Shown here: positions 8,549-17,599 of the stretch, piece after piece | Numbering within the stretch: the first letter of the stretch is position 1 | Layout: each line of letters opens with the position of its first letter | Origin: Streptacidiphilus albus JL83 | GTDB lineage: Bacteria; Actinomycetota; Actinomycetes; Streptomycetales; Streptomycetaceae | Reading direction: 5' to 3' | DNA length: 64,000 nt | Assembly (NCBI RefSeq): GCF_000744705.1 | Contig: NZ_JQML01000001.1 | Coordinates: 2,480,001 to 2,544,000, forward strand | Translations under genes and position numbers: made by a program | Notes under the pieces: model-generated | The model's database searches: none | Seen by the model: only the letters and a program-made list of their open reading frames with translations | Told to the model about the DNA's origin: nothing

Positions 8549-8589
8549 GGGACCTCAGGGACGGGCCGACCTTCCCCGTCCGAGGTCCC
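8549..8589. promoter_or_regulatory. Large hairpin in the leader of the EF-Tu-like gene
   Basis: Arms 8549-8556/8582-8589 and 8559-8565/8575-8581 form a 15-bp stem with a 2-nt bulge and a 9-nt loop. It lies between the stop of a small reading frame (8608) and the EF-Tu-like start (8464) on the minus strand. It could be a terminator for the small gene or an attenuator in a long tuf leader. Confidence 0.6.
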
Positions 8590-8607
8590 GGGACATCCCG
8601 GGGAAGG

Positions 8608-8757
8608 TCAGCTTCGCGCGCCGTCGAACGGCGCTGCGGCCGCGAGTGCGGCGGGCGTCGCCGGAAGTGCCGGCAGTGCGGGCAGTGCCGAAAGTGCCGG
8701 GGCAGCAGCCATCGCACCCGCGACTGCGGGCTTCTGGGCGATGACGTGGCTGGACAT
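8608..8757 (-). CDS. Possible small Ala/Pro-rich protein, 49 residues
   Basis: ATG 8757 to TGA 8608. The product begins MSSHVIAQKPAVAGAMAAAP, continues with SALPALPALPATPAALAAAAP (an Ala-Leu-Pro repeat) and ends FDGARS. About three quarters of codons end in G or C, somewhat below neighbouring genes, and no strong ribosome site precedes it, so coding status is uncertain. It sits between the divergent transporter and the EF-Tu-like gene, followed by a large hairpin, and may be a leader peptide or a small secreted or membrane-associated peptide. Confidence 0.35.
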   Translation of the reverse strand: MSSHVIAQKPAVAGAMAAAPALSALPALPALPATPAALAAAAPFDGARS

Positions 8758-8921
8758 GGGACCCATCCTGGAGTGAACACCCGGGTGGGCGCGAGCGAAT
8801 TTCCACCGCCCGGCGCTGACGTCGGCCCGTCCCGCTGGCATGCTGGGCCAATTGATCATCCGCCCGCCCGGGGCAGGGGCGTCCAGCCCGGGGCAGCGGC
8901 GTGGACCGCGCAGAGGACCCG

Positions 8922-9820
8922 ATGGCTGAGCACGGCATACCCGAGTCGACGAAGGTCGCCGCAGCGGCCACCGGACTGCTCGGACGGGCCCCCGCACCCG
9001 GACTCGTGCTCGGCGGGGTCGTCGGGCTGCAGTGCGGGGCCGCGCTCTCGGTCGGCCTCTTCACCCGGGTCGGACCGGCCGGGGTGGTCCTGCTGCGGCT
9101 GGCCCTGGCCGCGCTGCTGCTGGGCGCCCTGTGGCGGCCGAGGCTGCGGCTGGACCGGCGCACCCTGGGAACCGTCCTCGCGGCCGGCACCCTGCTGGCG
9201 GTCCATCACCTGTCGTACTACGAGGCGGTGGGACGGATCCCGCTGGGCGCGGCCACGACCGTCGAGTTCCTCGGGCCGTTCGCGATCGCCCTGGCCGGCT
9301 CCCGGCGCGCGGTCGACCTGGTCTGGTCGCTGCTGGCGGCGGCCGGCGTGGTGCTGCTGGGCGCGGGCGGGACCGCCCTGGACCCGGTCGGGCTAGGCTT
9401 CGCCGCCCTGGCCGGGGCCTGCTGGGGCGGCTACATCCTGGTCTCCGCGCGGCTCGCCCGCTCCGTCCCCGGCGGCGGGGGCTGGCGCTCGCCGTGGCCT
9501 GGGGCGCTCTGCTCAGCCTGCCCTACGGCCTGGTCCGGGCCGGACGGGAACTGCTCGACCCCCGGGTGCTGCTGCCGGCGCTGGCGGTCGCGGTGCTGTC
9601 CAGCGTGCTGCCGTACTCCTTCAACCTGGAGGCGCTGCGCCGGATACCGCCGCGCGTCTTCGGCGTGCTCACCAGTCTGGAGCCGGCGGTGGGCGCGGTG
9701 GTCGGGTTGCTGCTGCTGGGCCAGCGCCTCGGCCCGTGGCAGTGCGCGGGGGTGACGGCCGTCGCGCTGGCCTCCATCGGCGCGACCCGGCGCAGCGCCC
9801 GCGACGATCGGCAGGGGTGA
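8922..9820 (+). pseudogene. EamA/DMT-family exporter with a single-base frameshift
   Basis: Homologous to 10-helix EamA (RhtA-like) amino-acid or metabolite exporters. The first frame from ATG 8922 (AGAGGA at 8912-8917) encodes helices 1-6 (PGLVLGGVVGLQCGAALSVGLF through GACWGGYILVSARLARS). It then leaves the family at the G-run 9477-9481, after which the downstream frame encodes helices 7-10 (LALAVAWGALLSLPYGLVRAG to VTAVALASIGA). Adding one G to the run gives a continuous 299-residue protein of normal length. This is either a sequencing or assembly indel or a recently inactivated gene. Its stop lies 3 bp from that of the convergent methyltransferase-like gene. Confidence 0.8.
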
Positions 9821-9823
9821 CGT

Positions 9824-10393
9824 TCAGAAGACGTAGGGCAGCAGCCGGTGGGTGCGCCGCCGGTAGTCGGCGTACTCCGGGCCGAAGACCTCCACCAGCA
9901 GCTTCTCCTCGGCGTTGATCCGCCACCCGTAGGCGGTCAGCAGCAGCGCCGCGACCAGGATCATGGCGATCCAGTTGCCGAGCCCGAGCGAGTAGCCCAC
10001 CCAGACCAGCAGGCTGCCGAGGTAGCCGGGATGACGGATCACCCGGTACGGGCCCTCCTGGACCACCCGCTGGTCCTCGCTGGTGCGCAGGGTGCGGGTG
10101 TAGAAGCGGCCGAGGGTGCGCATGCCCCAGGCCCGGAGCGCCAGGCCGAGGGCGATCACGGCCACCCCGATCCAGCGCCAGCCGGTGGACACCTGACCGA
10201 CTCCGGCCACCGAGAAGGCCAGGTTCAGCAGCACGGCGGCGGCGTAGGAGCCCAGCAGCAGCCGGGTGCTGCCCCGGTCGGCCCGGCCGCCGTGCCAGTC
10301 GGCCGTGCCGGAGTCCTCGCGGTGACGGAGCACCAGCTCGTAACCGACCCAGAGCAGCACGCCGATGACGGCGAACAGGTTGGGCAGTTCCAT
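9824..10393 (-). CDS. Isoprenylcysteine carboxyl methyltransferase-like membrane protein
   Basis: 189 residues with four or five membrane helices. The C-terminal half has the ICMT/PEMT signature: RTSEDQRVVQEGPYRVIRHPGYLGSLLVWVGYSLGLGNW, then INAEEKLLVEVFGPEYADYRRRTHRLLPYVF, the SAM-binding and catalytic region of this superfamily. Bacterial members methylate small lipophilic substrates, but the substrate here is unknown. ATG 10393 has CAGGAG seven bases upstream. It shares a 201-bp divergent upstream region with the membrane-anchored protein at 10595. Confidence 0.85.
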   Translation of the reverse strand: MELPNLFAVIGVLLWVGYELVLRHREDSGTADWHGGRADRGSTRLLLGSYAAAVLLNLAFSVAGVGQVSTGWRWIGVAVIALGLALRAWGMRTLGRFYTRTLRTSEDQRVVQEGPYRVIRHPGYLGSLLVWVGYSLGLGNWIAMILVAALLLTAYGWRINAEEKLLVEVFGPEYADYRRRTHRLLPYVF

Positions 10394-10594
10394 CCGGGGC
10401 TCCTGGGGTCGGGGCGTCGCCGTCCGGATTCCAAGATCGCACAGGGCCGCAGCGGCGACCACCGCACACGGCGAACCAGGACGAACCATTTCGAACGCCG
10501 CGTCACCATCCGGCAACTTCCGCACCGAGTGTTGTCGGACGATGACATGGTGTTGCGCATCCGAGGCCACACCGTCCCCAGGGGGAACAGCGCC

Positions 10595-11275
10595 ATGTCC
10601 GAACAGACACCCGTACCGGCGAACGGGGGGAGCCCGCGGCGGCGGCTCCTCCGGATCGGCGGCATCGTCCTGCTGCTGGTCGTGGCCGGGGTCGCGGTGG
10701 CCCTCGCCGCCTCGGGCGGCGGCCGGGCGGGCACGGCCGGCGGCAGCGCCGCCCCGGCCGGCAGCACGGCCACGGCCGGCGCGGGTGACGCCGCCGCGCC
10801 GGGCAGCAGCGCCTCCACCGGCCCCGGCGGCATCCACATCAACAACAAGGACGTGGCCTCGGCCGGGACGACCGCGCTGGCACTGCCGGACATCCGTCCG
10901 GCACCCGCCTCGGCCCGGAGCGCGGCGGAGACCACCCTCACCGCCGACGACGCCCACTACCGGCAGGAGCTGGCCACCGGCGAGGGCCTGCTCGGGCGGG
11001 CCGGGTTCGCCGCCTGGGCGGCCGGAGCCCTGCAGGACAGCCGGAACCAGGGCGACTTCGCCCGGGCGGGGGCGGACTTCACCGCGACCGACCGCCCGCC
11101 GGCGCTGAACACCTGGCATGCCGACAGCGACACCGCGGCCGCCGCCGTCCAGCAGTTCGCCAAGGACGGCGAGGGGCACGGCTCCACCGTCGCGACCCGG
11201 ACGGACGCGGCGGACGCCGTCGCCTACCTGGCCGACGCGGACCAGGTCGCGGCGCAGGTCGGCAGCGGCAAGTAG
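10595..11275 (+). CDS. Membrane-anchored hypothetical protein
   Basis: 226 residues: a short basic N terminus (SPRRRLLRIGG), one membrane helix (LLLVVAGVAVALAA, residues about 24-42), a Gly/Ala/Ser/Thr-rich linker to about residue 85, then an extracytoplasmic helical domain containing HYRQELATGEGLLGRAGFAAW and a Trp/His cluster. The linker suits a surface-exposed domain. No family is recognised. GGGGGA at 10581-10585 precedes ATG 10595, and a strong terminator follows. Confidence 0.75.
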   Translation: MSEQTPVPANGGSPRRRLLRIGGIVLLLVVAGVAVALAASGGGRAGTAGGSAAPAGSTATAGAGDAAAPGSSASTGPGGIHINNKDVASAGTTALALPDIRPAPASARSAAETTLTADDAHYRQELATGEGLLGRAGFAAWAAGALQDSRNQGDFARAGADFTATDRPPALNTWHADSDTAAAAVQQFAKDGEGHGSTVATRTDAADAVAYLADADQVAAQVGSGK

Positions 11276-11282
11276 TAGCCCG

Positions 11283-11333
11283 GGCGGACGACTGCGGCGG
11301 GACGGTCCCCTCGTCCCGCCGCAGTCGTCCGCC
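11283..11333. terminator. Perfect 21-bp hairpin between convergent genes
   Basis: Arms 11283-11303 and 11313-11333 are exact reverse complements with a 9-nt loop, between the membrane protein and the nitroreductase genes, whose stops face each other. Strong bidirectional terminator. Confidence 0.88.
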
Positions 11334-11341
11334 GACGCAGG

Positions 11342-11767
11342 TCAGTCCGCGCGGCGCTCCAGTGCGACCACCGGGATCACCCGGCTGGTCTTGTCCTGGT
11401 AATCGCCGAAGCCGGGGTTGCGCGCGACCTGCTCCGCGAAGAGCCGGTCACGCTCGGCGCCCTCGATGACCACGGCCCGCACCGGGATCCGCTCGACCCC
11501 GCCGCCCGCCGCACCGAACTCGGCGACGGCGTCCGGGTTGGCGACGATGTTGTGGTACCAGGCCGGGTGCTTGGGCGCGCCCGCGTAGGAGGCGAACACC
11601 AGCCAGCGCCCTCCGTCGGCCTGGTACATCATCGGCGTGGTGTGGTCCTTGCCCGACTTCGCCCCCTTGCTGGTCAGCAGCAGCAGCGCCCCCCCGGCAA
11701 AGGGGCCGCCGACCTTGCCGTCGTTGGCGCGAAACTCGGCGATGATCTCATCGTTGTACGAGCTCAA
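11342..11767 (-). CDS. F420-dependent nitroreductase/quinone reductase (Ddn family)
   Basis: 141 residues with the split-barrel fold of deazaflavin-dependent reductases. SYNDEIIAEFRANDGKVGG at the N terminus, LLLLTSKGAKSGKDHTTPMMY (F420 phosphate-binding region) and GAPKHPAWYHNIVANPDA are diagnostic. It probably uses reduced F420 to reduce quinones or xenobiotics. The TTG at 11767 is preferred because GGAGGA (11777-11772) sits 5 nt upstream and gives the canonical N terminus; an ATG at 11806 would add residues foreign to the family. Three 14-bp direct repeats lie immediately upstream. Confidence 0.92.
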   Translation of the reverse strand: MSSYNDEIIAEFRANDGKVGGPFAGGALLLLTSKGAKSGKDHTTPMMYQADGGRWLVFASYAGAPKHPAWYHNIVANPDAVAEFGAAGGGVERIPVRAVVIEGAERDRLFAEQVARNPGFGDYQDKTSRVIPVVALERRAD

Positions 11768-11783
11768 GACTTCCTCCGTCAGA

Positions 11784-11825
11784 CAGTGACACCCGGTCAG
11801 TGGCACCCGGTCAGTGGCACCCGGT
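11784..11825. repeat. Three 14-bp direct repeats in the leader of the nitroreductase gene
   Basis: Units 11784-11797, 11798-11811 and 11812-11825 follow CAGTGRCACCCGGT; the last two are identical and the first has one change. The array ends 7 bp upstream of the Shine-Dalgarno of the minus-strand gene, so it is either in the 5' UTR or overlaps the promoter. It could be an array of regulator sites or slippage-generated. Confidence 0.8.
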
Positions 11826-12033
11826 CCCGGCCAGCCTAGGCCGATGGCGTCCGGCGGGGCGTCAGAACCCGGGAGACACAGGAAGGTTGTGCGCCGGGAG
11901 GGTCGGCGGGGCCGTTCGGGTGAGAAAGCGGACGACTCGCGGCCACCCTCCGCCGACGGCCCTCGGCCCGGCCCGCTGCGTGGTTCCCTGTGGCCTCACC
12001 ACAGCACCTTCGGCGTCCCTGGGAGACATCCAC

Positions 12034-13461
12034 GTGCAGTCGTTCACCCCACCCCCCGGTCGCAGGAAGCCCGGAATCGGACTGATCGGCGCCCTCGGCG
12101 CCGCCGCCGTGCTACTGGCGCTCACGGCCGGGCCCGCCGCAGCGGCCGGATCCGGCGTCTACGGCCAGTGGTCCCTCTCCGCCGGCGGCTCGGGCAGCCT
12201 CACCGTCCCCGCCGCCGGCTTCCCCCGGGCGACGGTCAGCACCACCAGCACCGGCCTGGGCCGTGCGGTGGGCACCGGAACCAGCACCTACCTCAACACC
12301 GGCACGGCGTTCGGCACGGCGTACGGCTCCTCCCGGGACGAGGAGTACCTGCTGCTGGGGACGGCAACCGGCCGGGCCCCGTCGGTCACCACCCTCACCT
12401 TCGCCTCGCCCACCCCCGTCGGCTGGGGCTTCGCCCTGGGCGACGTGGACGCCGACCAGGTGCAGGTGAGCGCCACCACCGTCGGCGGCGGCCAGGCGAC
12501 CGCGGCCGAGCTCGACTGGGAGGGCTCCTTCAACTACTGCAATACCACCCCGCCCCGCCCCAGCAGCTGCCTGGGCAGAGTCTCCAGCGACCTCCCGGTC
12601 TGGAACCGGACCACCGACACCCTGGTCGGGAACGGGTCCGACACCAACGGGGCCTCCGGCTGGCTGCGGCCGACGGTACCGCTCACCTCACTGACCCTGA
12701 CCTTCACCGCCAGGAGCGGCACCCCGGTCTACCAACTCTGGGTGGCCTCACCCACCACGTCCGTCAGCGGCACGGTCGGCTCCGCCTGCCACCACGGCGG
12801 ACCGGTGACACTGGCGCTGCTCCGGCCCGACGGCAGCCCGGCCCACGACGCCGAGGGCCGGGCGGTGACCGCCACCACCCGCCCGGACGGCGGCTACACC
12901 TTCGAGCGGCTGGCCCCCGGCCGCTACACGGTGCGGCTGGACGTGCCGTACGGCTACCTCACCGGCCAGGACCGGCGGCCGGCCGACACCGCGACCGGAG
13001 CGGAAGCCCGCGGCGTCGACTTCACCCTGGGCTGCCCGAAGCCGATCAGCCAACCGCCGCTGACCGTTCCGCCGTTCGCCGTCTCGGTGGACATCCCGAT
13101 CAGCCCCGTGATCGACATCCGCCGTCCGGTGGTGATCACCGACCCGCCCGCTCTCGGCACCGTCCGCGAGCTCCGCCCCGGCGTCCTGGTCTACGTGCCG
13201 CGCGAGGACGTCAACGGGACCGACAGCTTCGTCTATGTCGGACGCGGCCGGAGCGGGGAGCTGGTGGCCGTGCGGGTCACCGTCCGGGTCCACGGCCGGG
13301 ACCGGGCCCACGGCGGCTCGACGCTGCCGGACACCGGCGCCGACCCGGCGCTGCCCTGGCTGGCCGGCGGCGCGACCGGGCTGGTGCTGCTCGGCCTCGC
13401 GGCCAAGGCCGTGGTCCGCCGACGAGCCCGCCCCCACCCCGCCGACCCGGGCCGGGAGTAG
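12034..13461 (+). CDS. LPxTG-anchored surface protein with a Cna-B/SpaA-like domain
   Basis: 475 residues: signal peptide with Ala-X-Ala near residue 45 (LTAGPAAAAG), a beta-rich domain to about residue 240, a carboxypeptidase-regulatory/Cna-B-like domain (SVSGTVGSACHHGGPVTLALL through YTFERLAPGRYTVRL), a Pro-rich segment, a short strand-rich domain (VLVYVPREDVNGTDSFVYVG) and a complete sorting signal: STLPDTGA, a hydrophobic helix and VVRRRARP. It should be linked to the wall by a sortase; a class F sortase is encoded at 35.7 kb. GTG 12034 is preferred (GGGAGA 8 nt upstream, correct signal-peptide length). The ligand is unknown. Confidence 0.85.
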   Translation: MQSFTPPPGRRKPGIGLIGALGAAAVLLALTAGPAAAAGSGVYGQWSLSAGGSGSLTVPAAGFPRATVSTTSTGLGRAVGTGTSTYLNTGTAFGTAYGSSRDEEYLLLGTATGRAPSVTTLTFASPTPVGWGFALGDVDADQVQVSATTVGGGQATAAELDWEGSFNYCNTTPPRPSSCLGRVSSDLPVWNRTTDTLVGNGSDTNGASGWLRPTVPLTSLTLTFTARSGTPVYQLWVASPTTSVSGTVGSACHHGGPVTLALLRPDGSPAHDAEGRAVTATTRPDGGYTFERLAPGRYTVRLDVPYGYLTGQDRRPADTATGAEARGVDFTLGCPKPISQPPLTVPPFAVSVDIPISPVIDIRRPVVITDPPALGTVRELRPGVLVYVPREDVNGTDSFVYVGRGRSGELVAVRVTVRVHGRDRAHGGSTLPDTGADPALPWLAGGATGLVLLGLAAKAVVRRRARPHPADPGRE

Positions 13462-13553
13462 CGCCCCGCCGCCCCGGCACGCCCCCGCCGCTTCGATATC
13501 GTGGCCCGGATCACGGCTCGACCGTGGCCGCGACGAGCGACGGGGGCGAACGG

Positions 13554-15316
13554 GTGGCTGGGCAGCAGGAGCGCTGGATACGGGTGCCCGTCGGCGCGGA
13601 GTCGGCCCGGTGGGCGACCCGGGGGCGCTGCCGACGGGTGCTGCTGGTGGTCCACAACGTGACCTCGGCGACCCGGCTGCTGGACGTGCTGCCGCTGTTC
13701 CGCGACGACCTGCGGGTGCAGCTGCTGGCGACCTGCACCGGGTCCTCGCCGTTCCAGGACGGCGTGGCGGAGCTGCTGGCGGGGACCGGGCTGCCGGTGC
13801 TGCCGTGGGAGCAGGCCCTGCGGACGCCGGTGGACCTGGCCGTCTCGGCCAGCTTTGGCGGACAACTCCAGGATATTCAGGGCAAGTTGGCGGTGCTCTC
13901 GCACGGCGTTGGCTACAATAAGACACACCGGACACCGGACACCGGACACCGGACACCGGAGCGCCGGTGTTCGGGCTCTCCCCCGAATGGCTGCTCGCGG
14001 ACGGCGTCCCGATCGCGGACGCGCTGGTGCTCTCCCACCCCGAACAGCTGGAGCGGCTCCAGGCCGGCTGCCCCGAGGCCAAGCCGAGCGCCTTCCTCGG
14101 CGGTGACCCCTGCTACGACCGGATCCTGGCCGCCCGGGTCCACCGGGAGCGTTTCCGCCGGGCGCTGGGATCGGGCCGCGCCAGCGACTGGTGCTGCTGA
14201 ACTCCACCTGGAACCCTGAGTCACTGTTCGGGGACGCCGACGGGGCGGACGTCCTGCCCTCGCTGCTGCCCCGGCTGGCCGCCGAACTCCCGGCCGACGA
14301 GTACCGGGTCGCGGCCGTGCTGCACCCCAACATCTGGCACGGCCACGGCCCCGGGCAGGTCCTGTCCTGGCTGGACCGGGCACGACGCGGCGGACTGGCG
14401 CTGGTCGACCCGCTGCACGACTGGCGGCAGGCGGTGATCGCGGCGGACGCCGCCGTCGGGGACTTCGGTTCGGTCAGCTACTACCTGGCCGCCCTCGGCA
14501 CTCCGGTACTGCTCGGCGCCACGCCCACGGCCGGGCTGGACCCGGCCCGCGTTCGTCCGCCAGGCGCCGGCCCTGGACCCGTCCGCGCCGCTGCGGCCCC
14601 AGTTGGAGCGGCTGCTGGCCGCGCACCGGCCACTCGACGGGCCGCGCGAGCTGACCAGTTCGGTGCCGGGCGGGTCGGCGGAGCTGCTGCGGGGCCTGTT
14701 CTACCGGCTCATCGGCATCCCCGAGCCGCCGGGGCCCGCCCTGCTCGACCCGCTGCCGCTGCCCGAGTACCGGCCCCCGCTGCGCACCGTCCCGCTCCGG
14801 GTACTGACCTCCAGCCCCGGCTCCGGTCCCGGCTCCGTCGGCGTCGGCGGCGGCCCGCTCGCGCTGGAGCGCTACGCGGACGCCCCACCGCCGCTGTCCG
14901 CGCCGCAGCGGGACGAGGACGGGCTCTCGCTCCACACTGCGGTGGACGAGGAGACCCGCGACCCCGGCCGACTGGCCCTGGCCGATGTGATCGTCCGTCA
15001 TGGGACGTCGGGCGATCCCCGGTTGGGCACACCGGAGCAGTGGACCGCCGAGATCCTGGCGCGGTTCCCGCACTGCGCCGTGGCGGCCTTCGTCAGCGGC
15101 CCGGCCGACTGCACCGCCCGCACCGCCGGCGGCGCACTGTTCCGGCTGAGCGACCCTCGGCAGAGCCTGGAGCCGGCCGCCTTCGCCTCGGCGCTGTACG
15201 CCGCCCTGGCCCGGGGCGACTCCCCGGAGCGGCTCGCCGCCGAGGGGCTGACCGTGCGGATCGGCTTCGCCCCGGACGCCCCGGTGGTTACCGTCGCAGT
15301 CACCCCGCTGTCGTGA
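13554..15316 (+). pseudogene. Surface-polymer glycerophosphotransferase/glycosyltransferase-like gene, frame broken three times
   Basis: Four consecutive frames form one protein. The first (from GTG 13554) has RRVLLVVHNVTSATRLLDVLPLF and LAVLSHGVGYNK; the second starts with FGLSPEWLLADG and DALVLSHPEQLERL; the third has RLVLLNSTWNPESLFG and AVLHPNIWHGHGPGQVL; the last runs from FVRQAPALDP to TVAVTPLS. The breaks lie in a heptamer repeat (13926-13960), near 14168 (one base short in a G-run) and near 14545 (one base extra in a C-run). The middle region (LNSTWN..., then DAAVGDFGSVSYY) resembles CDP-glycerol glycerophosphotransferase-type GT-B enzymes, but the assignment is tentative. Compensated, the gene encodes about 589 residues. 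It overlaps the convergent ATPase gene by 17 bp. Confidence 0.7.
13926..13960 (+). repeat. Five perfect 7-bp tandem repeats inside a coding region
   Basis: CACCGGA repeated five times (13926-13960). The upstream frame reads GYNKTHR into the array, whereas the downstream frame (FGLSPEWLL) is blocked by TAA at 13919-13921, so the frame change must occur at the array. Six or three copies would join the two frames. Confidence 0.92.
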
Positions 15317-17465
15317 GGCACTGGGCGCGCAGCCGCCGCAGATGGACCAGGTGCAGCTCGGCGCCCTCCTTCGCCAGGATGCCGATCGCCCGGTCGATCA
15401 GCGGCAGCGCGGCGGCCCGCTCGCCCTCGTCGAGAAAGGTGTCGGCCAGGTCGGTCAGCGTCCTGGCGGCGTTGTAGCGGTCGCCGGGTCCGTCGGGGCC
15501 GTCGAGCTCCTCGAAGGCCCGCAGGGCGGAGCCGAGCAGTTCCCGGGCCCGGTCGAGGCGGCCGAGGCCGCGCAGCGCCCGGCCCCGGTGGCGGAGCAGC
15601 AGCGCCCGGGCGCGCGGCAGGTCGGCCGCGCCCTCCTCGCCCGGGCCGATGGCGTCCAGCAGCGCCGCCGAGGTCTCGAACAGGTCGGCGGCCTCCTGGT
15701 AGCGCCACTGCCGCAGCCGCAGCAGGCCGAGCGACTCCACCGCCGTCGCCCGGCCCCGGACATGGCCGGCCTCCAGCTCGGCGGCTGCAGCGGCGGCGAG
15801 TTCGACCTCGGCCTCGTCGTACTGCTGCAGCTCGACCAGGGCGAAGGAGAGCTGGGTGTGCATCCGGCCGGAGATCCGGCTGCCGGGGTGCAGCGCCTCG
15901 GCCGCCCGTACCCCGGAACGCAGGGCGGGCAGCAGCTCGGTGTGGTGCCCGGCCTTCAACTGCAGCGCCCACAGCGCCTCGCACAACTGCCAGACCATCG
16001 ACAGCCGGCCGAACTCCTCGGCCGCCCGCACCGCCTCGACCAGGTTGGCCAGTTCGGCGGTGAGCAGCGCCAGCGCCGCCCCCGGGTCGGCGCTGGGGGC
16101 GGGCACGGACTCGGCGTAGCGCGGACCGAGGTGCCAACGTCCGGGCAGCGCGGCGTAGTCGGCGCGGACGGCGAGCCGGAGGCAGTGCTCTACGGTCCGG
16201 TGCACCGTCGCGGAGCTGGCCGCGATGCCGTCCTCGGCGGCGGCGGCCCGCGCGGCGTGCCGGCGCACGGCCGGACGGTAGCGGTAGCGGCCGTCCTCCA
16301 ACTGCTCCAGCAACTGCTGCTCGGCCAGTTCGGCCAGGATCCACCCGGCCCGGTCCGGCTCGGCGCCGAGGGCTGCGGCAGCAGCGGCGGCGTCCAGGAA
16401 GGGCCATGGCCAGACCGACAACTGACGGTAGCCGCGCGCCAGTTCCGGGTCCAACTGACGGTAGAGCGCCTCGGTGGCCGAGCCCACCGGGTCGCCGCCG
16501 GGGTCGGCGCCGGTCCCGGCGGGAGCCGCTCCGGGAAAGCCCTCGGCCCGGGAGAAGACCGACAGCCGGGGGGCCGCCGCCCGCAGGGCGAAGGGCGATC
16601 CGCCGCAGCGGGCCAGCACCGAGGGCAGCACGGCCCGGGCGGCGGCGACCGCCTGCTTGCCCGCGAGGTCGGTCAGCAGCCGCACCGCGTCCTTGTCGGC
16701 CAGCGGCCCGACGGGGATCCGGACGGCGTCCAGGCCGAGCACCGCGCGACTGGAGACCACGATGGTCAGCACCGCCGGGGCGGAACTGAGCAGTGGGCGC
16801 ACCTGGGCCGCCGAGTGGGCGTGGTCGAGCACGACCAGCAGCCGCCGGTCGGCGACCAGGGCGCGGAACAGCGCGCTGCGCTCCTCGACCGGCGGCGGGA
16901 TCTCGTCGGCCGGAACCCCGAGCTGCCGGAGGAAGGCGCCCAGCACGGCGGCGGCGGTCAGCGCGCCCTCGGCGGAGTCGCCGCGCAGGTCGGCGTAGAG
17001 CTGGCCGTCGGGGAACCGCTCGACCTCGCGGCAGCCCCAGTGGACGGCGAGCGCGCTGGTGCCGATGCCCTCGGGTCCGTGCAGCAACGCGACCCGGGGC
17101 CGTCCGTCGGACTTGCGCGCGGCCTCCCGGTCGAGCTGCTTCATGGCGTTCTGACGGTCCGTGAAGAACCGGGTGGAGACCGGGAAGCGGGAGGCCACCG
17201 GAGAGCCGGCCGGCGGCTGGGGCGCGGCCTGCATCCACTGGGACACCGCCTCGGCCTGGGCCGGGCTGCGCCGCGCGGCCTCGGCCAGCAGGCGGGACAG
17301 CTCCTCGCGCTCGGCGGCCCCGGCCGGGGCCGGGACCTCGTGCCCGGCGATTCTGCGGGCGAGCGAACCGGCCGATCCCCAGGCCCACTTACCGGCCTCG
17401 CCGGCTATCCCGCCGCTGACGGCGCTGAGCACCGACATGACCGCCGCGACCGAGGTGGGATCCAC
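15300..17465 (-). CDS. STAND/NB-ARC-like ATPase with C-terminal TPR repeats
   Basis: 721 residues. The N-terminal 80 residues contain a hydrophobic helix (VLSAVSGGIAGEAGKWAWGSAGSLARR) that may be an effector or membrane-association segment. The NB-ARC-like core has FTDRQNAMKQLDR, a P-loop reading GPEGIGTSAL, a Walker B-like LLVVLDHA and a sensor IVVSSR. The canonical GKT/GKS lysine is replaced by Thr, which should impair ATP hydrolysis. From about residue 440 onward come TPR-type helices (YDEAEVELAAAAAAEL, YQEAADLFETSAALLDAIG, LDRARELLGSALRAF). Family members act as signal-sensing switches, including in antiphage defence. It lies 134 bp behind a TerD-vWA gene in the same direction. Confidence 0.85.
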   Translation of the reverse strand: MDPTSVAAVMSVLSAVSGGIAGEAGKWAWGSAGSLARRIAGHEVPAPAGAAEREELSRLLAEAARRSPAQAEAVSQWMQAAPQPPAGSPVASRFPVSTRFFTDRQNAMKQLDREAARKSDGRPRVALLHGPEGIGTSALAVHWGCREVERFPDGQLYADLRGDSAEGALTAAAVLGAFLRQLGVPADEIPPPVEERSALFRALVADRRLLVVLDHAHSAAQVRPLLSSAPAVLTIVVSSRAVLGLDAVRIPVGPLADKDAVRLLTDLAGKQAVAAARAVLPSVLARCGGSPFALRAAAPRLSVFSRAEGFPGAAPAGTGADPGGDPVGSATEALYRQLDPELARGYRQLSVWPWPFLDAAAAAAALGAEPDRAGWILAELAEQQLLEQLEDGRYRYRPAVRRHAARAAAAEDGIAASSATVHRTVEHCLRLAVRADYAALPGRWHLGPRYAESVPAPSADPGAALALLTAELANLVEAVRAAEEFGRLSMVWQLCEALWALQLKAGHHTELLPALRSGVRAAEALHPGSRISGRMHTQLSFALVELQQYDEAEVELAAAAAAELEAGHVRGRATAVESLGLLRLRQWRYQEAADLFETSAALLDAIGPGEEGAADLPRARALLLRHRGRALRGLGRLDRARELLGSALRAFEELDGPDGPGDRYNAARTLTDLADTFLDEGERAAALPLIDRAIGILAKEGAELHLVHLRRLRAQCLTTAG

Positions 17466-17599
17466 CACAGCACACCCCCACGTTCTTCCAAGTCCTCTGT
17501 GGTGCGCCGTCGGCACCACTGCCACCGCTCCCGCCGAACCTTGCCATGGACACGTTAGCGTGTCGTTCGGCCACGGTGAGTGAGCTCCGGGACTTCCGC

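Noticed and set aside
13554-15316. Programmed ribosomal frameshifting as explanation for the broken polymer gene
   Set aside because: Three separate shifts, no slippery heptamer with a following structure, and two sites are homopolymer indels; error or decay is simpler.
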